Below, one piece after another: positions 45,069-53,604 of a stretch of DNA of 64,000 bases (its first letter is position 1; every line of letters begins with the position of its first letter). Where the stretch lies: assembly GCA_964415675.1 (NCBI GenBank), contig CAYQBG010000009.1, positions 62,001 to 126,000 on the forward strand. Reading direction: 5' to 3'. The position numbers and the translations under genes are program-made. The notes under the pieces were generated by a model. The model searched no databases. It was given only the letters and a program-made list of their open reading frames with translations, and was not told where the DNA came from. The stretch comes from UBA5336 sp964415675 (lineage in GTDB: Bacteria > Pseudomonadota > Alphaproteobacteria > Caulobacterales > Hyphomonadaceae).

Positions 45069-46862
45069 CTACGGTACGCTCGAGACCGCGCAGCTTGATA
45101 CATAGAGGAAGGTCGGGATCTCCTGCTGGGTCTTCTGGTCATCAGTATAGCGCAAGCCAACGGTGAGCTGCAGATTGTCCCGGATATCGAAATAGCCCTC
45201 GCCAAACACCGCGAAGGAATCGAGTTCGAACGGCGAGATCGTCCTGAAATAGTTCCGGCCGACCCCGCTGACATTGGAGAAGAGCGGCGCTTCGCCATTG
45301 CCCGTCGTGTCGATGGCGATCAGATTGGCCCCTGCTGATGGCACGACAGGCGGCCCGCCATTGGCGACCGATGCATTGTGCAGCTGGGCCAGCGCAGTGA
45401 GCGTGTTGGCAAACACATAGGTGCCATTGCGCGGATTGCTGGGATCCGCCGCTTCGGTATCGAATTTGATGGCACCGAGGTTGAAATTAAACGGCCCGTC
45501 AAAGTCCGACTGCAGGCGAAGCTCATGGGATGTGTTTTCCTGGCTGCTGCCCGTCGACCCGGAACTGAGCTGGAAGTTGCTTGCGCCCAATTGGGGATCG
45601 GTGACAACTCCGCCCGGAAACAGCGCATTGTAGACGTCGGCTCGTGGATCGAAGCCCGGCGGGATCGCGGACAAATCATTGAAGGGGACACCCGCTGCGC
45701 CTGCGCCAAAGGTGTTGGCGCTGAAGATCTCCGATTCGAAAAAGCTCCCCAGATAGGTCAGCGACAGGGAGTCGGTCAGGTCAAACTCGCCCTTCCAGGA
45801 AATCAGGGTCTGCTCGGCCTGGTACTCGGGATCGAATTGCGAAAACCCTGTCCGCAAGTCGGTCGAACTCGGCACGGTGAAGATGTCGCCACTCGACAAT
45901 CCTGTGACAACGGCCAGACCGCCCGTCAGCGTCGAGAGGGAATTGGTCGACTGGCCAAGCCCTTCGAGGATCGGCTCTCCACCCAGACACCCTTGCGAAG
46001 TGGCCACCTGGTCGGCCTGGCTAATGGGAATGCCCATGAAGCTGGCCTTTGTCGGATCCTTGTCACAGACCGACCGGCCAAACCGCAGGCGGCTGTCGTC
46101 TTCCTCGAAATGCTCCACGGACACCCACCCGCGCAGGCGGTCAGTCGGCTCGACGGCGAGCGTGGCCCGCACGCTGTAGAGGTCACGGTTATCCACCTCG
46201 TTGCCGGTCGCCTCATTCGTGGCGAAGCCGTCACGCACCAGGTAGGAGCCCGCCAGGCGAAGGGCTGCGATCTCGCCAAGAGGGAGATTGACCATGCCCT
46301 TGGCCTTGACCGTATCGTAGTTGCCATAGGTGAGTTGGGCATTGGCCTGGAACTCCTCCAGGACAGGCTTCGCGGTGATCAGGTTGAAGACACCGCCGGT
46401 GGCGTTCCGGCCATACAGCGTACCTTGCGGCCCACGGAGCACCTCGACCCGCTCCACATCGTAGAACTCTGCCTCCAGGAACCGGGAGCCGCTGAGTGGC
46501 ACATCATTCTGGTGGATGCCGACCCCCGCATCTCCCGACTGGGCAATCACATCGGCACCAATTCCGCGTATCTTAAGGTTGAAACCGCCAAAGTTCGTCG
46601 CCGAAAAGGCGACGTTCGGAATGGATTTGACCAGGTCCGGGCCGCCAGCCAGCTGGAGTTTTTCGAGGCTTTCCTCGTCAAAGGCCGAAACGGCGATCGG
46701 TACGTCCTGGATCGATTCCTCGGTTTTCTGCGTGGTCACCAGAACGGTGTCCAGGGTCCTGTCACGATCTGCTTGCTGCGCGACAGCAGGCAGGCTCAGA
46801 CTGAGCGCTGCGGCAGAAACGGTGACGAAATACCCCATTCGGGCGTGTGGCTTGATGGTCAT
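45069..46862 (-). pseudogene. TonB-dependent receptor, 3'-truncated
   Basis: 597 residues remain. A signal peptide (to about VAQQ), a TonB-box-like TVLVTTQK and a complete plug (VERVEVLRGPQGTLYGRNATGGVFNLITAKP region) are followed by part of the barrel. Translation stops shortly after LTVGLRYTDDQKTQ. That strand is normally followed by about 150-250 more barrel residues and a terminal aromatic residue, which are missing. It was an outer-membrane importer for a hydrophobic or iron-free substrate of the sphingomonad/Hyphomonas type. The ATG at 46862 has GGAGGAAA upstream. Probably non-functional, though conceivably still expressed. Confidence 0.82.
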
Positions 46863-46945
46863 CAACTTTTCCTCCCCGCGCTCTATAATCCTGGCGCCTT
46901 GTGTGTCCGCTGCGCAGATTGTATCTACTCTGGGTCAGCAACACT

Positions 46946-46962
46946 TAATGTTACACATTAAT
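46946..46962. promoter_or_regulatory. Perfect 17-bp dyad, probable TetR operator 1
   Basis: TTAATGTTACACATTAA: seven-base arms around TAC. It lies between the receptor gene (minus) and tetR (plus), 30 bases before the tetR ATG, so it could autoregulate and control both. Related 17-mers occur at four further promoters in the island. Confidence 0.75.
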
Positions 46963-46991
46963 CGTGTGGTTGCAACGAGGGAATTCGTCAG

Positions 46992-47606
46992 ATGCAAAAG
47001 CCGAAACGACAAGATACAAGAGAAGCCCTCATCCGCGCTGCGGAACGCCTCTTCGCGGAGAAGGGGCTGGGAGGTGTATCCGTTCGCGATATCACGCTGG
47101 CAGCTGGGGCACGGAACCAGAGCGCGCTGCACTATCATTTCGGCGGTATGGAAGAACTGATCAGGGAAGTCTTCGCCAACAGGTTTCACGATATTGAAGA
47201 CCAGCGGATCAAGCGGCTCGCCGAAATTCGAGAAGCGGGACAAATCCGCGATATCCATGCCCTGATCCGGGTTGGTATAGCCCCCCAGCTCGAAGCTTGT
47301 CTGGAAGAAGAAGGGCGACTCTACGCTCGATTCAGCGTGCAACTGATTTCAGACCCTCGCTACGATGTGGCAAGTCTGATCCGGGATGTCGGGATGACAA
47401 GTGTGACCTTGATCGGAGAACACCTGTCCCAGGCCATCGAAAGCGTACCGGACAAGATCCTTTCATTGCGGATGAGGCGTGTGTTCATGATTTCTGTGAT
47501 GATCATGGCCGATTTCGCGCGCCAGGTTGAGGCTGGAAGAGCGCCTCCCGTCGAGGACGCCATTGATGAGGCCACGCAGTCACTGGTTGGCTTCCTGTTG
47601 GCCTAG
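46992..47606 (+). CDS. TetR/AcrR family transcriptional regulator
   Basis: 204 residues. N-terminal HTH with EALIRAAERLFAEKGLGGVSVRDITLAAGA and HYHFGGMEELI (about 9-57), then a helical ligand-binding domain (60-200). It probably senses a substrate or intermediate of the surrounding catabolic genes. It is divergent from the TonB-dependent receptor, and a perfect dyad lies in the shared promoter. Confidence 0.88.
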   Translation: MQKPKRQDTREALIRAAERLFAEKGLGGVSVRDITLAAGARNQSALHYHFGGMEELIREVFANRFHDIEDQRIKRLAEIREAGQIRDIHALIRVGIAPQLEACLEEEGRLYARFSVQLISDPRYDVASLIRDVGMTSVTLIGEHLSQAIESVPDKILSLRMRRVFMISVMIMADFARQVEAGRAPPVEDAIDEATQSLVGFLLA

Positions 47607-47668
47607 CAGCGCGACTTCGCGTCCCCGGCCTTCTCGCCGGGGATTGTCATCCCCCGTGGCTTGAACTA

Positions 47669-47685
47669 TTAATATTTCACATTAA
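47669..47685. promoter_or_regulatory. 17-bp dyad, probable TetR operator 2
   Basis: TTAATATTTCACATTAA, differing from the operator at 46946 by one arm base and the spacer. It lies about 100 bases upstream of the monooxygenase gene. Confidence 0.72.
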
Positions 47686-47785
47686 TTGAGGTCGGGCGAA
47701 GTCCGCGCACGACCTATAGCCTATTTGCGGCTTGCGCTGATATCGATCTGCTCCGGATCAGCAAAGCCCTTGGAGACTGCTTGCG

Positions 47786-49582
47786 ATGACCACTACGCTC
47801 CTCAACAAAGACGAAATAAAGAAGAAATATGCCGAAGAGCGTAAAAAACGGCTGCGGACGGATGGTAATAACCAGTATCAGCGCCTTGAAGGCAATTTCG
47901 AAGATCTGGCAGCTGATCCTTACACACCGTTTCGGGAACGCGATCCGGTTCGCGACCATGTCACTTTCGCCTTCATCGGCGCAGGGTTTTCAGGCCTTGT
48001 CGTCGGCGCGCGGCTTAGTGAAGCCGGTATCGACGACTTCCGTCTCATCGAGAAAGGCGGCAATGTAGGCGGCACCTGGTACTGGAACCGATATCCTGGA
48101 GCCCAATGCGATACGGCAGCTATGATCTATCTTCCGCTCCTGGAAGAGACCGGACACATGCCGAGCGAAAAATATGTCCGCGGCCCGGAAATTCGCGAGC
48201 ATTGCGAGCGGATCGCCCATCATTATGACCTCTATGACAAGGCGCTGTTTCATACAGAAGTGGCGTCTATAGAATGGCAGCAAGCCGCCAGCCTGTGGCG
48301 GATCACGACCAATCGCGGCGATGACTTCACCGCCAAATATGTCGGCATCGGCACAGGCCCGCTGCATGTCGCGAAGCTGCCGGGGATTGAGGGCGTCAGG
48401 GATTTCAGGGGCAAGTCGTTCCACACAAGCCGCTGGGATTATGACTATACCGGCGGAAATGCAGAAGGCGCCCCACTCGACAAGCTGGGCAACAAACGGG
48501 TTGCCATTATCGGCACCGGCGCGACCGCCGTGCAATGCGTTCCGCACTTGGCGCGCTCAGCCGGCGAACTCTTTGTCTTCCAACGCACGCCATCGTCGGT
48601 TGATGTGCGCAACAATCACAAGATCGACCCTGACTGGTTCGCCGGGGTTGCCACGCCTGGCTGGCAAAAGCGCTGGCTTGACAATTTCGTGGAAAACCAG
48701 GGCCGCGGCGTGCCAGCCGAAGACCTGGTCGATGATGGCTGGACGGAGATTTCGCGCCGCATCCGTGAGAAAATGTTCGAAACGGCGCCGGAAGAATGGA
48801 CCGGCGAAGGCATGCGCGCAGCCTTTGAAGATGCCGATTTCGAAAAGATGGAAGAGATCCGCGCCCGCGTGGATGCGGTTGTTGAGGATGAATCGACCGC
48901 CCATAAGCTGAAGGCGTGGTACAACCAGCTTTGCAAACGGCCCTGTTTTCACGATGATTATCTGGCTGCCTTCAACCATCCGAATGCGCACCTTATCGAT
49001 ACCGATGGCCAGGGCGTGGAGCGGATCACCGAGACGGGCATTGTCGCCAATGGCCAGCTCTACGAAGTCGACTGCATAATCTACGCGTCGGGTTTCGAGG
49101 TCGGCTCGGAATACACCTCGCGCGCCGGTTTCGACCTGAAAGGACGCGGCGGCAAATTGCTGTCGGAGCATTGGTCAGACGGCATGCGCACGCTGCACGG
49201 CCTGCATGTTCATGGCTTTCCGAACGCCTTCATCGTCCAGCCCAACCAGGCGGGTAACATGATCTCCAATATCCCCCACAACATCATCGACCATGCCCGC
49301 ACAATCGCGACGATTATAGCTAACGCCGAGGCTGGCAACATCAGCGAGGTCGAGCCGACAGAAGCTGCAGAGGCGGCCTGGGTCGAGCTCATCCTGAAAA
49401 GCGAGGGCACAGTGCTGGGCTCGCCTGACTGCACGCCTGGCTATTACAATAATGAAGGCCAGGGGTGGAGCCAGCAATTCCGGCAATCACAGGGACATCC
49501 CGGCGGTCCGCAGGCCTTTTTTGACCATATAGAGAAATGGCGCCAAGCCGGCACTTTCGAGGGACTGAATTTCACCGGATAA
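47786..49582 (+). CDS. Flavin-dependent Baeyer-Villiger-type monooxygenase
   Basis: 598 residues. FAD-binding FIGAGFSGLVVGARL (about 54-68), the Baeyer-Villiger fingerprint FRGKSFHTSRWD (about 210-221, fits FxGxxxHxxxW) and an NADPH-binding IIGTGATAVQCVP (about 240-252). It inserts oxygen next to a ketone, giving an ester or lactone, in the cyclohexanone/steroid/phenylacetone monooxygenase manner. It is likely co-transcribed with the GST gene 62 bases downstream and preceded by a dyad shared with other island genes. Confidence 0.9.
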   Translation: MTTTLLNKDEIKKKYAEERKKRLRTDGNNQYQRLEGNFEDLAADPYTPFRERDPVRDHVTFAFIGAGFSGLVVGARLSEAGIDDFRLIEKGGNVGGTWYWNRYPGAQCDTAAMIYLPLLEETGHMPSEKYVRGPEIREHCERIAHHYDLYDKALFHTEVASIEWQQAASLWRITTNRGDDFTAKYVGIGTGPLHVAKLPGIEGVRDFRGKSFHTSRWDYDYTGGNAEGAPLDKLGNKRVAIIGTGATAVQCVPHLARSAGELFVFQRTPSSVDVRNNHKIDPDWFAGVATPGWQKRWLDNFVENQGRGVPAEDLVDDGWTEISRRIREKMFETAPEEWTGEGMRAAFEDADFEKMEEIRARVDAVVEDESTAHKLKAWYNQLCKRPCFHDDYLAAFNHPNAHLIDTDGQGVERITETGIVANGQLYEVDCIIYASGFEVGSEYTSRAGFDLKGRGGKLLSEHWSDGMRTLHGLHVHGFPNAFIVQPNQAGNMISNIPHNIIDHARTIATIIANAEAGNISEVEPTEAAEAAWVELILKSEGTVLGSPDCTPGYYNNEGQGWSQQFRQSQGHPGGPQAFFDHIEKWRQAGTFEGLNFTG

Positions 49583-49644
49583 CGCCGCCGCACGCTGCAT
49601 GAACGTGCCGCGAACCACACAGTGATCCAACAGGAAACCCACCA

Positions 49645-50337
49645 GTGTCTGATTTTGTCGTTTACGGCTCGCCCGCATCTCCATTCGTACGCAAGGTGAT
49701 GGTCGTGCTCGCCCATGCCGGCGTGGACTATGACTTCGAGAATGTGAACATCATGGCCATGCCGGACTGGTTCGTCGAAATCAGCCCGGCAAAGCGCATT
49801 CCGGTCCTGCGGGACAAGTCGATCGCAGAAACAGGCGTGGCGGGAACCATCCCGGATTCCTCCGCCATCAGCCTGTTCCTTGAGCAGCGGCTTGGTATCG
49901 GGCTCTACGGCGCTGGGCCGTTCGAGGCGGGCCGTGCGGCCTGGATGGAAGAATATGCCGACACGGTAATGGCCCTGCCAATAGGTATGAATTTCTTCCG
50001 CCCGCTCATGTTTCCCCTGTTCACCGGCAAGCCCTCGGATATCGCGACGGCGCGCGAGGCATGGCACGAGAAATTCCCGCCACTCTTCGACTATCTCGAA
50101 GACGTTCTGGACGGCGGCGACTATTTCGTCGGCGGCCAATACTCAGTCGCTGACATCGCAGTGGCTTGTCAGATGACCCAGATTGATCTGGTGGCCGGCC
50201 TGCCCGATGCCAGCAAATGGCCTGCCCTCGTCAGGCACACCGAAGCCATGAAGGCGCGCCCGGGGTTCAGGGAAAACCTCGAAACCGTCTCGACCATGTT
50301 CAGTGCAATCCTGCCTGAAAAAGTGGACCTGAACTGA
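49645..50337 (+). CDS. Glutathione S-transferase family protein
   Basis: 230 residues. N-terminal thioredoxin fold (SPFVRKVMVVLAHAGVDY, RIPVLRD with the cis-proline, and the ETGVAGTIPDSSAIS glutathione-contact region). An all-helical C-terminal domain (90-225, with GGDYFVGGQYSVADIAVACQ) follows. GTG start with AGGAAA upstream. It may conjugate or detoxify reactive products of the monooxygenase pathway. Confidence 0.85.
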   Translation: MSDFVVYGSPASPFVRKVMVVLAHAGVDYDFENVNIMAMPDWFVEISPAKRIPVLRDKSIAETGVAGTIPDSSAISLFLEQRLGIGLYGAGPFEAGRAAWMEEYADTVMALPIGMNFFRPLMFPLFTGKPSDIATAREAWHEKFPPLFDYLEDVLDGGDYFVGGQYSVADIAVACQMTQIDLVAGLPDASKWPALVRHTEAMKARPGFRENLETVSTMFSAILPEKVDLN

Positions 50338-50549
50338 GATCCGCAGTGAAGTATTAGAAAATAGACCATGGTGAAGCTTTCCGACCTGTCAAAGCATGAT
50401 TGCGATCATGTCTTGATGAAACAGTTGCCACCGCTTGAGCCCTTTTCCTGAGTCAAGCGGTCCTGGCCGGTCAGCGAGATGAGATTTGCCGTGATCACGA
50501 CAGCCGGCCGGTAATCATCCCTGAAATTAATCGGCCGGATTGCTGGACT

Positions 50550-51356
50550 TCACGCGGCAAGTTTCAGTTTCATGGCGGGGGTTATGCCGCCGATGCCCAT
50601 GTTCGGGCGCTGGTTGTTGTAAGTCCATAGCCACCGGGTGGCGTGTTCCTTGACCTCCTCGATCGTGTTGAAGATGAACTGGCCGAGCCATTCCTGGCGG
50701 ACCGTCCGATTGTAGCGCTCGACATAGGCATTCTGCTGCGGCTTGCCGGGTTGGATGTAGAAGATGCCGATGCCACGCTTTGCCGCCCAGGTTTGCAGCG
50801 CGGCGCTGACATTTTCGGGGCCGTTGTCGACGCCAATGCCCATCGGCTTTCCGCGCCACTCGATGATCTGGTTGAGCGTGCGCACCACGCGGGCCGCCGG
50901 CAGAGAAAAGTCGACCTCAATAGCAAGGCCTTCACGGTTGAAGTCATCAAGAAAGTTCAGTGTCCGGAAGGATCTCCCGTCACTGAGCTGGTCTGCCATG
51001 AAGTCCAGCGACCACATTTCATTCTGCCGCTCCGGAACGGCCAGAGGCTGAGGAGCTTCCCGAACCAGCCGTTTCTTTGGCTTGATCCGCAGGTTCAGCT
51101 CCAGTTCGCAATAGATGCGGCGAACGCGTTTATGATTCCACGGAAAGCCCTTCACATTGCGCAGGAACAAGTAGCACAGACCAAAGCCCCAGCGCCGGGT
51201 CGTATCCGACGCCGCGAGCCTGACCAACCAGTCGGCGATCTCGGCGTTCCCGTCCGACAGCTTCGCCTCATACCGATAGCAGGTCTCGCTGATGCCAAAG
51301 GTGCGGCAGGCCAGCGCCACAGGCACCCCCTTCTTCCGAACAGCCTCTTTGGCCAT
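50550..51356 (-). CDS. IS3-family transposase orfB (DDE catalytic part)
   Basis: 268 residues from the first ATG. A helix-turn-helix/HTH_21 region (RWGFGLCYLFLRNVKGFPWNHKRVRRIY) precedes an rve integrase core with the DDE triad in SLDFM, VDNGPE and AYVERYNRTVRQ. It is made in practice as an orfA-orfB fusion by minus-one slippage. It appears complete and potentially active. Confidence 0.92.
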   Translation of the reverse strand: MAKEAVRKKGVPVALACRTFGISETCYRYEAKLSDGNAEIADWLVRLAASDTTRRWGFGLCYLFLRNVKGFPWNHKRVRRIYCELELNLRIKPKKRLVREAPQPLAVPERQNEMWSLDFMADQLSDGRSFRTLNFLDDFNREGLAIEVDFSLPAARVVRTLNQIIEWRGKPMGIGVDNGPENVSAALQTWAAKRGIGIFYIQPGKPQQNAYVERYNRTVRQEWLGQFIFNTIEEVKEHATRWLWTYNNQRPNMGIGGITPAMKLKLAA

Positions 51357-51376
51357 CTCTCGTCTTTGAGATGGCC

Positions 51377-51643
51377 TTACGGCTTTTTTCCGAGGGCATC
51401 CTTCAGCAGCTCATTCTGCATCGCCAGCTCGGCATACATCTTCTTGAGCCGGTGGTTCTCATCCGCCATCGCCTTCATCTCCGACATCAGCGAGGCGTCC
51501 ATGCCGCCATACTTGCTGCGCCAGTTATAATAGGTCGCGTTGCTGATCCCATGCTCGCGGCAGAGATCAGGCACAGGTACCCCGCTCTCGCCCTGCTTCA
51601 GGATCGCCAGGATCTGCGGCTCGGTAAATCTCGATTTCTTCAT
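51377..51643 (-). CDS. IS3-family transposase orfA (DNA-binding part)
   Basis: 88 residues. Helix-turn-helix (FTEPQILAILKQGESGVPVPDLCREHGIS) followed by a leucine-zipper-like coiled coil (ADENHRLKKMYAELAMQNELLKDAL), the standard IS3 orfA layout. It ends in GKKP at the A6 slippery site that leads into orfB. Confidence 0.92.
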   Translation of the reverse strand: MKKSRFTEPQILAILKQGESGVPVPDLCREHGISNATYYNWRSKYGGMDASLMSEMKAMADENHRLKKMYAELAMQNELLKDALGKKP

Positions 51644-51706
51644 TCTCGTCTCCGTCGATAATCAACGCCGGAGAAGTCCAGTTTTCAAGCCGATTAATTT
51701 CAGGGA

Positions 51707-51926
51707 GGATTACCATCGCACCCGACTCAAAGACAGCCAGGTCGTCAGCCTCGCGGTCAACGATCACGGGGATTCGTCCATTCGGATTGAGCGCCAGGAA
51801 TTCAGAGGTCTTCTGTTCGCCCTGTCCGATATTCACCAATTTCGTTTCATAAGGCAGGCCCAGATCTTCGAACGTGACGGACGCCTTCCAGCCATTCGGC
51901 GTTGGTGCGGTGTAGAGGTCGATCAT
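51707..51926 (-). pseudogene. GST N-terminal fragment interrupted by the IS
   Basis: 73 codons encode the start of a glutathione S-transferase (IDLYTAPTPNGWKASVTFEDLG, then NPNGRIPVIVD and FESGAM with the usual glutathione contacts). Reading then runs into the IS right end. No matching C-terminal half lies on the other side of the IS, so the rest of the gene is lost. It lies downstream of the haloalkane dehalogenase on the same strand. Confidence 0.85.
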
Positions 51927-52003
51927 TGTTGAGCGTCTTTAGATTGTGCGAGTGCTCTCTGAATTTGGAGGAGGGGCGCGGTGAATGCGCAAACTCTGAC
52001 CCG

Positions 52004-53071
52004 TCATGTTGTTGCCCTGACGAACTCGATAATCGTCTGGGCGAGTTCCTCCGGGGCGTCTTCCTGGACGAAGTGCCGGGCGCCGGAAATCGTCCGGTGT
52101 GACCGCCCTTTGGCGCCTGGAACCCTCTCCATGAACGGCGCTTCGCCACCGCTCGAAACCGGATCGCTATCTGAAAAGGCGCAGAGAAACGGCTTGTTGA
52201 ACGACCGGAAAACTTCCCAGGCCCGCTCCTGAGCCGCTATTGAGGGATCGTCCGGAAGGGTTGGCACCTGGCTGGGCATGGCCCGGGGACCCATCTTGTA
52301 GCTGGGGTCGGGAAACGGTGCGCCATAGGCCTTGGCAATGGGCGAATTCTTTATCTTGCCCATTCCCAGCTTGTTCAGCCCCAGATTGATTGCGTTCGAC
52401 AAGCGGGAATTCCTGGTGGTGCCCATATACATGATCACATCGACCGGCAGGTCTTCCGTGCCCCAACAGTACTTCTGCCAATAGGCGAATTTCAGCGGCT
52501 TGTTGTCGCCGGACATCTCGCCCATGGCCCGCGCCATTTCGATCAGACTCGGGACATGCGGATCAGCCTTGAAGGCCTTCACTTCGGCGATGAATGCTTC
52601 GGGCATATTGGCGGGCAGCGGGAGGCCGGTATTCGAAATAACAACACGATCGAAACGATCCGGTTGGTCGGCGACCAGGCGGAGCCCGATCAATCCACCC
52701 CAATCCTGCCCAAAAAATGTGAGCCCGCTGAAGTCATTCGCGCTCAACCACGCATTCATCCAGTCCACCTGGTTTTGAAAGGAATAGTCTTCCCGGGCAG
52801 CCGGCTTGTCCGACTTGCCGAAGCCGGGAAGGTCAGGCGCGATCACACGCAGGCCCGCACCCGTCAGGATCGGGATCATCTTGCGATAGAGATAGCTCCA
52901 CGCCGGCTGGCCGTGCATGCAAAGCACAACCGGTCCATCGGCCGGACCCTCGTCAAGGTGATGGATGCGCAGATCGCCCCCATCTGCCGTTTTGATCACC
53001 GTATAGTGCGGGTCGAAGGGATAATCCGCCAGGTTGGCAAACTGCGCCTCGGGTGTCCGGAGAATTTTCAT
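52004..53071 (-). CDS. Haloalkane dehalogenase (alpha/beta hydrolase)
   Basis: 355 residues. The HGQPAWSYLYRKM oxyanion region, the nucleophile Asp and a halide-stabilising Trp in FGQDWGG (about 120-126), and the catalytic His in GARHFVQEDAPEE all match the DhlA/DhmA-type haloalkane dehalogenases (HLD-I). They hydrolyse carbon-halogen bonds to alcohols. The ATG at 53071 has AAGGA upstream. The gene's upstream region contains a member of the island's 17-bp dyad. Substrate unknown; some such homologues are active on epoxides or are weak dehalogenases. Confidence 0.87.
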   Translation of the reverse strand: MKILRTPEAQFANLADYPFDPHYTVIKTADGGDLRIHHLDEGPADGPVVLCMHGQPAWSYLYRKMIPILTGAGLRVIAPDLPGFGKSDKPAAREDYSFQNQVDWMNAWLSANDFSGLTFFGQDWGGLIGLRLVADQPDRFDRVVISNTGLPLPANMPEAFIAEVKAFKADPHVPSLIEMARAMGEMSGDNKPLKFAYWQKYCWGTEDLPVDVIMYMGTTRNSRLSNAINLGLNKLGMGKIKNSPIAKAYGAPFPDPSYKMGPRAMPSQVPTLPDDPSIAAQERAWEVFRSFNKPFLCAFSDSDPVSSGGEAPFMERVPGAKGRSHRTISGARHFVQEDAPEELAQTIIEFVRATT

Positions 53072-53093
53072 TCCTGATCCTTCACTGCCTCTG

Positions 53094-53110
53094 ATAATCA
53101 ATGACATTAG
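53094..53110. promoter_or_regulatory. Degenerate 17-bp dyad upstream of the dehalogenase
   Basis: ATAATCAATGACATTAG. One half-site (ACATTAG) matches the consensus well; the other is weaker. It is 23 bases upstream of the dehalogenase start. Assignment rests on alignment with the other island sites. Confidence 0.45.
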
Positions 53111-53141
53111 ATGAGGTCGGCCGGAGAGACAATCATTTCAC

Positions 53142-53330
53142 TTACTGAAGCGGTTCAATCTTCGGGCAGGTCCTGATCATGCCATCGAGCGGGCTGGGCT
53201 GTTGCTGACAGGTCATGCTTATAGCGCCATGCACCACCACCGTGTTGTCGATCTCTCCACGCTCGGGGGCGTGATTTTTCGGGCCGAAACGCGCGACCAC
53301 ATAAGAGACCTCAGGCTTCAACACAGGCAT
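53142..53330 (-). CDS. Possible small protein
   Basis: 62 residues with protein-like composition (MPVLKPEVSYVVARFGPKNH start, then a cysteine in SMTCQQQ and another in RTCPKIEP). Not recognised. It directly follows an open fragment on the same strand that ends at 53340. It may be a remnant or a short real gene. Confidence 0.35.
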   Translation of the reverse strand: MPVLKPEVSYVVARFGPKNHAPERGEIDNTVVVHGAISMTCQQQPSPLDGMIRTCPKIEPLQ

Positions 53331-53339
53331 GCGCGTACT

Positions 53340-53477
53340 TTAGACTGCGCTGCCAGTGGACGTGTCTCCGTCGATCTTCATGGTCAGGCCGTCTTCCAGC
53401 AGAACACCTTCCGCATAGAGGCAATTGTCATAGATTTCCGCCGGTCGCAGATTTGAAGAATAGGGTGCTGATACGCA
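53340..53477 (-). pseudogene. Open fragment with coding character, no start codon
   Basis: 45 codons from a stop at 53478-53480 to TAA at 53340. The readable peptide (NLRPAEIYDNCLYAEG, then LLEDGLTMKIDGDTSTG) looks like real protein rather than antisense, but lacks any start. It could be the C-terminal remnant of a gene lost by rearrangement. Family not recognised. Confidence 0.35.
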
Positions 53478-53484
53478 TCAGTAC
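53468..53484. promoter_or_regulatory. 17-bp dyad upstream of alternative oxidase
   Basis: CTGATACGCATCAGTAC. It contains the perfect dyad CTGAT-ACGC-ATCAG and shares ATACGCATCA with the site at 57216. It lies about 120 bases before the oxidase gene. Confidence 0.5.
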
Positions 53485-53604
53485 CGGTCGGGTTGATTCG
53501 GATTAGCACTGGACAGGTCCATTGAACGGACCTGACTCTCGCGCGCCGTCGGCGATCTCGCCACGCAAGAAGGCGCCATACACCGATCTCGCAGGAGCCT
53601 TGTC

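Larger units (their letters stand above)
50518..51706 (-). mobile_element. IS3-family insertion sequence, IS407-like (1,189 bp)
   Basis: Terminal inverted repeats TCCCTGAAATTAATCGGC (50518-50535 and its complement 51689-51706). After a seven-base divergent gap both ends also share CTGGACTTC. It contains orfA and orfB in two frames with an A6 slippery stretch at 51384-51389 for programmed frameshifting. No direct target duplication is seen at the edges: left flank ends ATCA, right flank begins GGAT. Inserted within a GST gene fragment. Confidence 0.92.

Noticed and set aside
45378..46961. 527-codon plus-strand open frame
   Set aside because: Antisense shadow of the TonB-dependent receptor.
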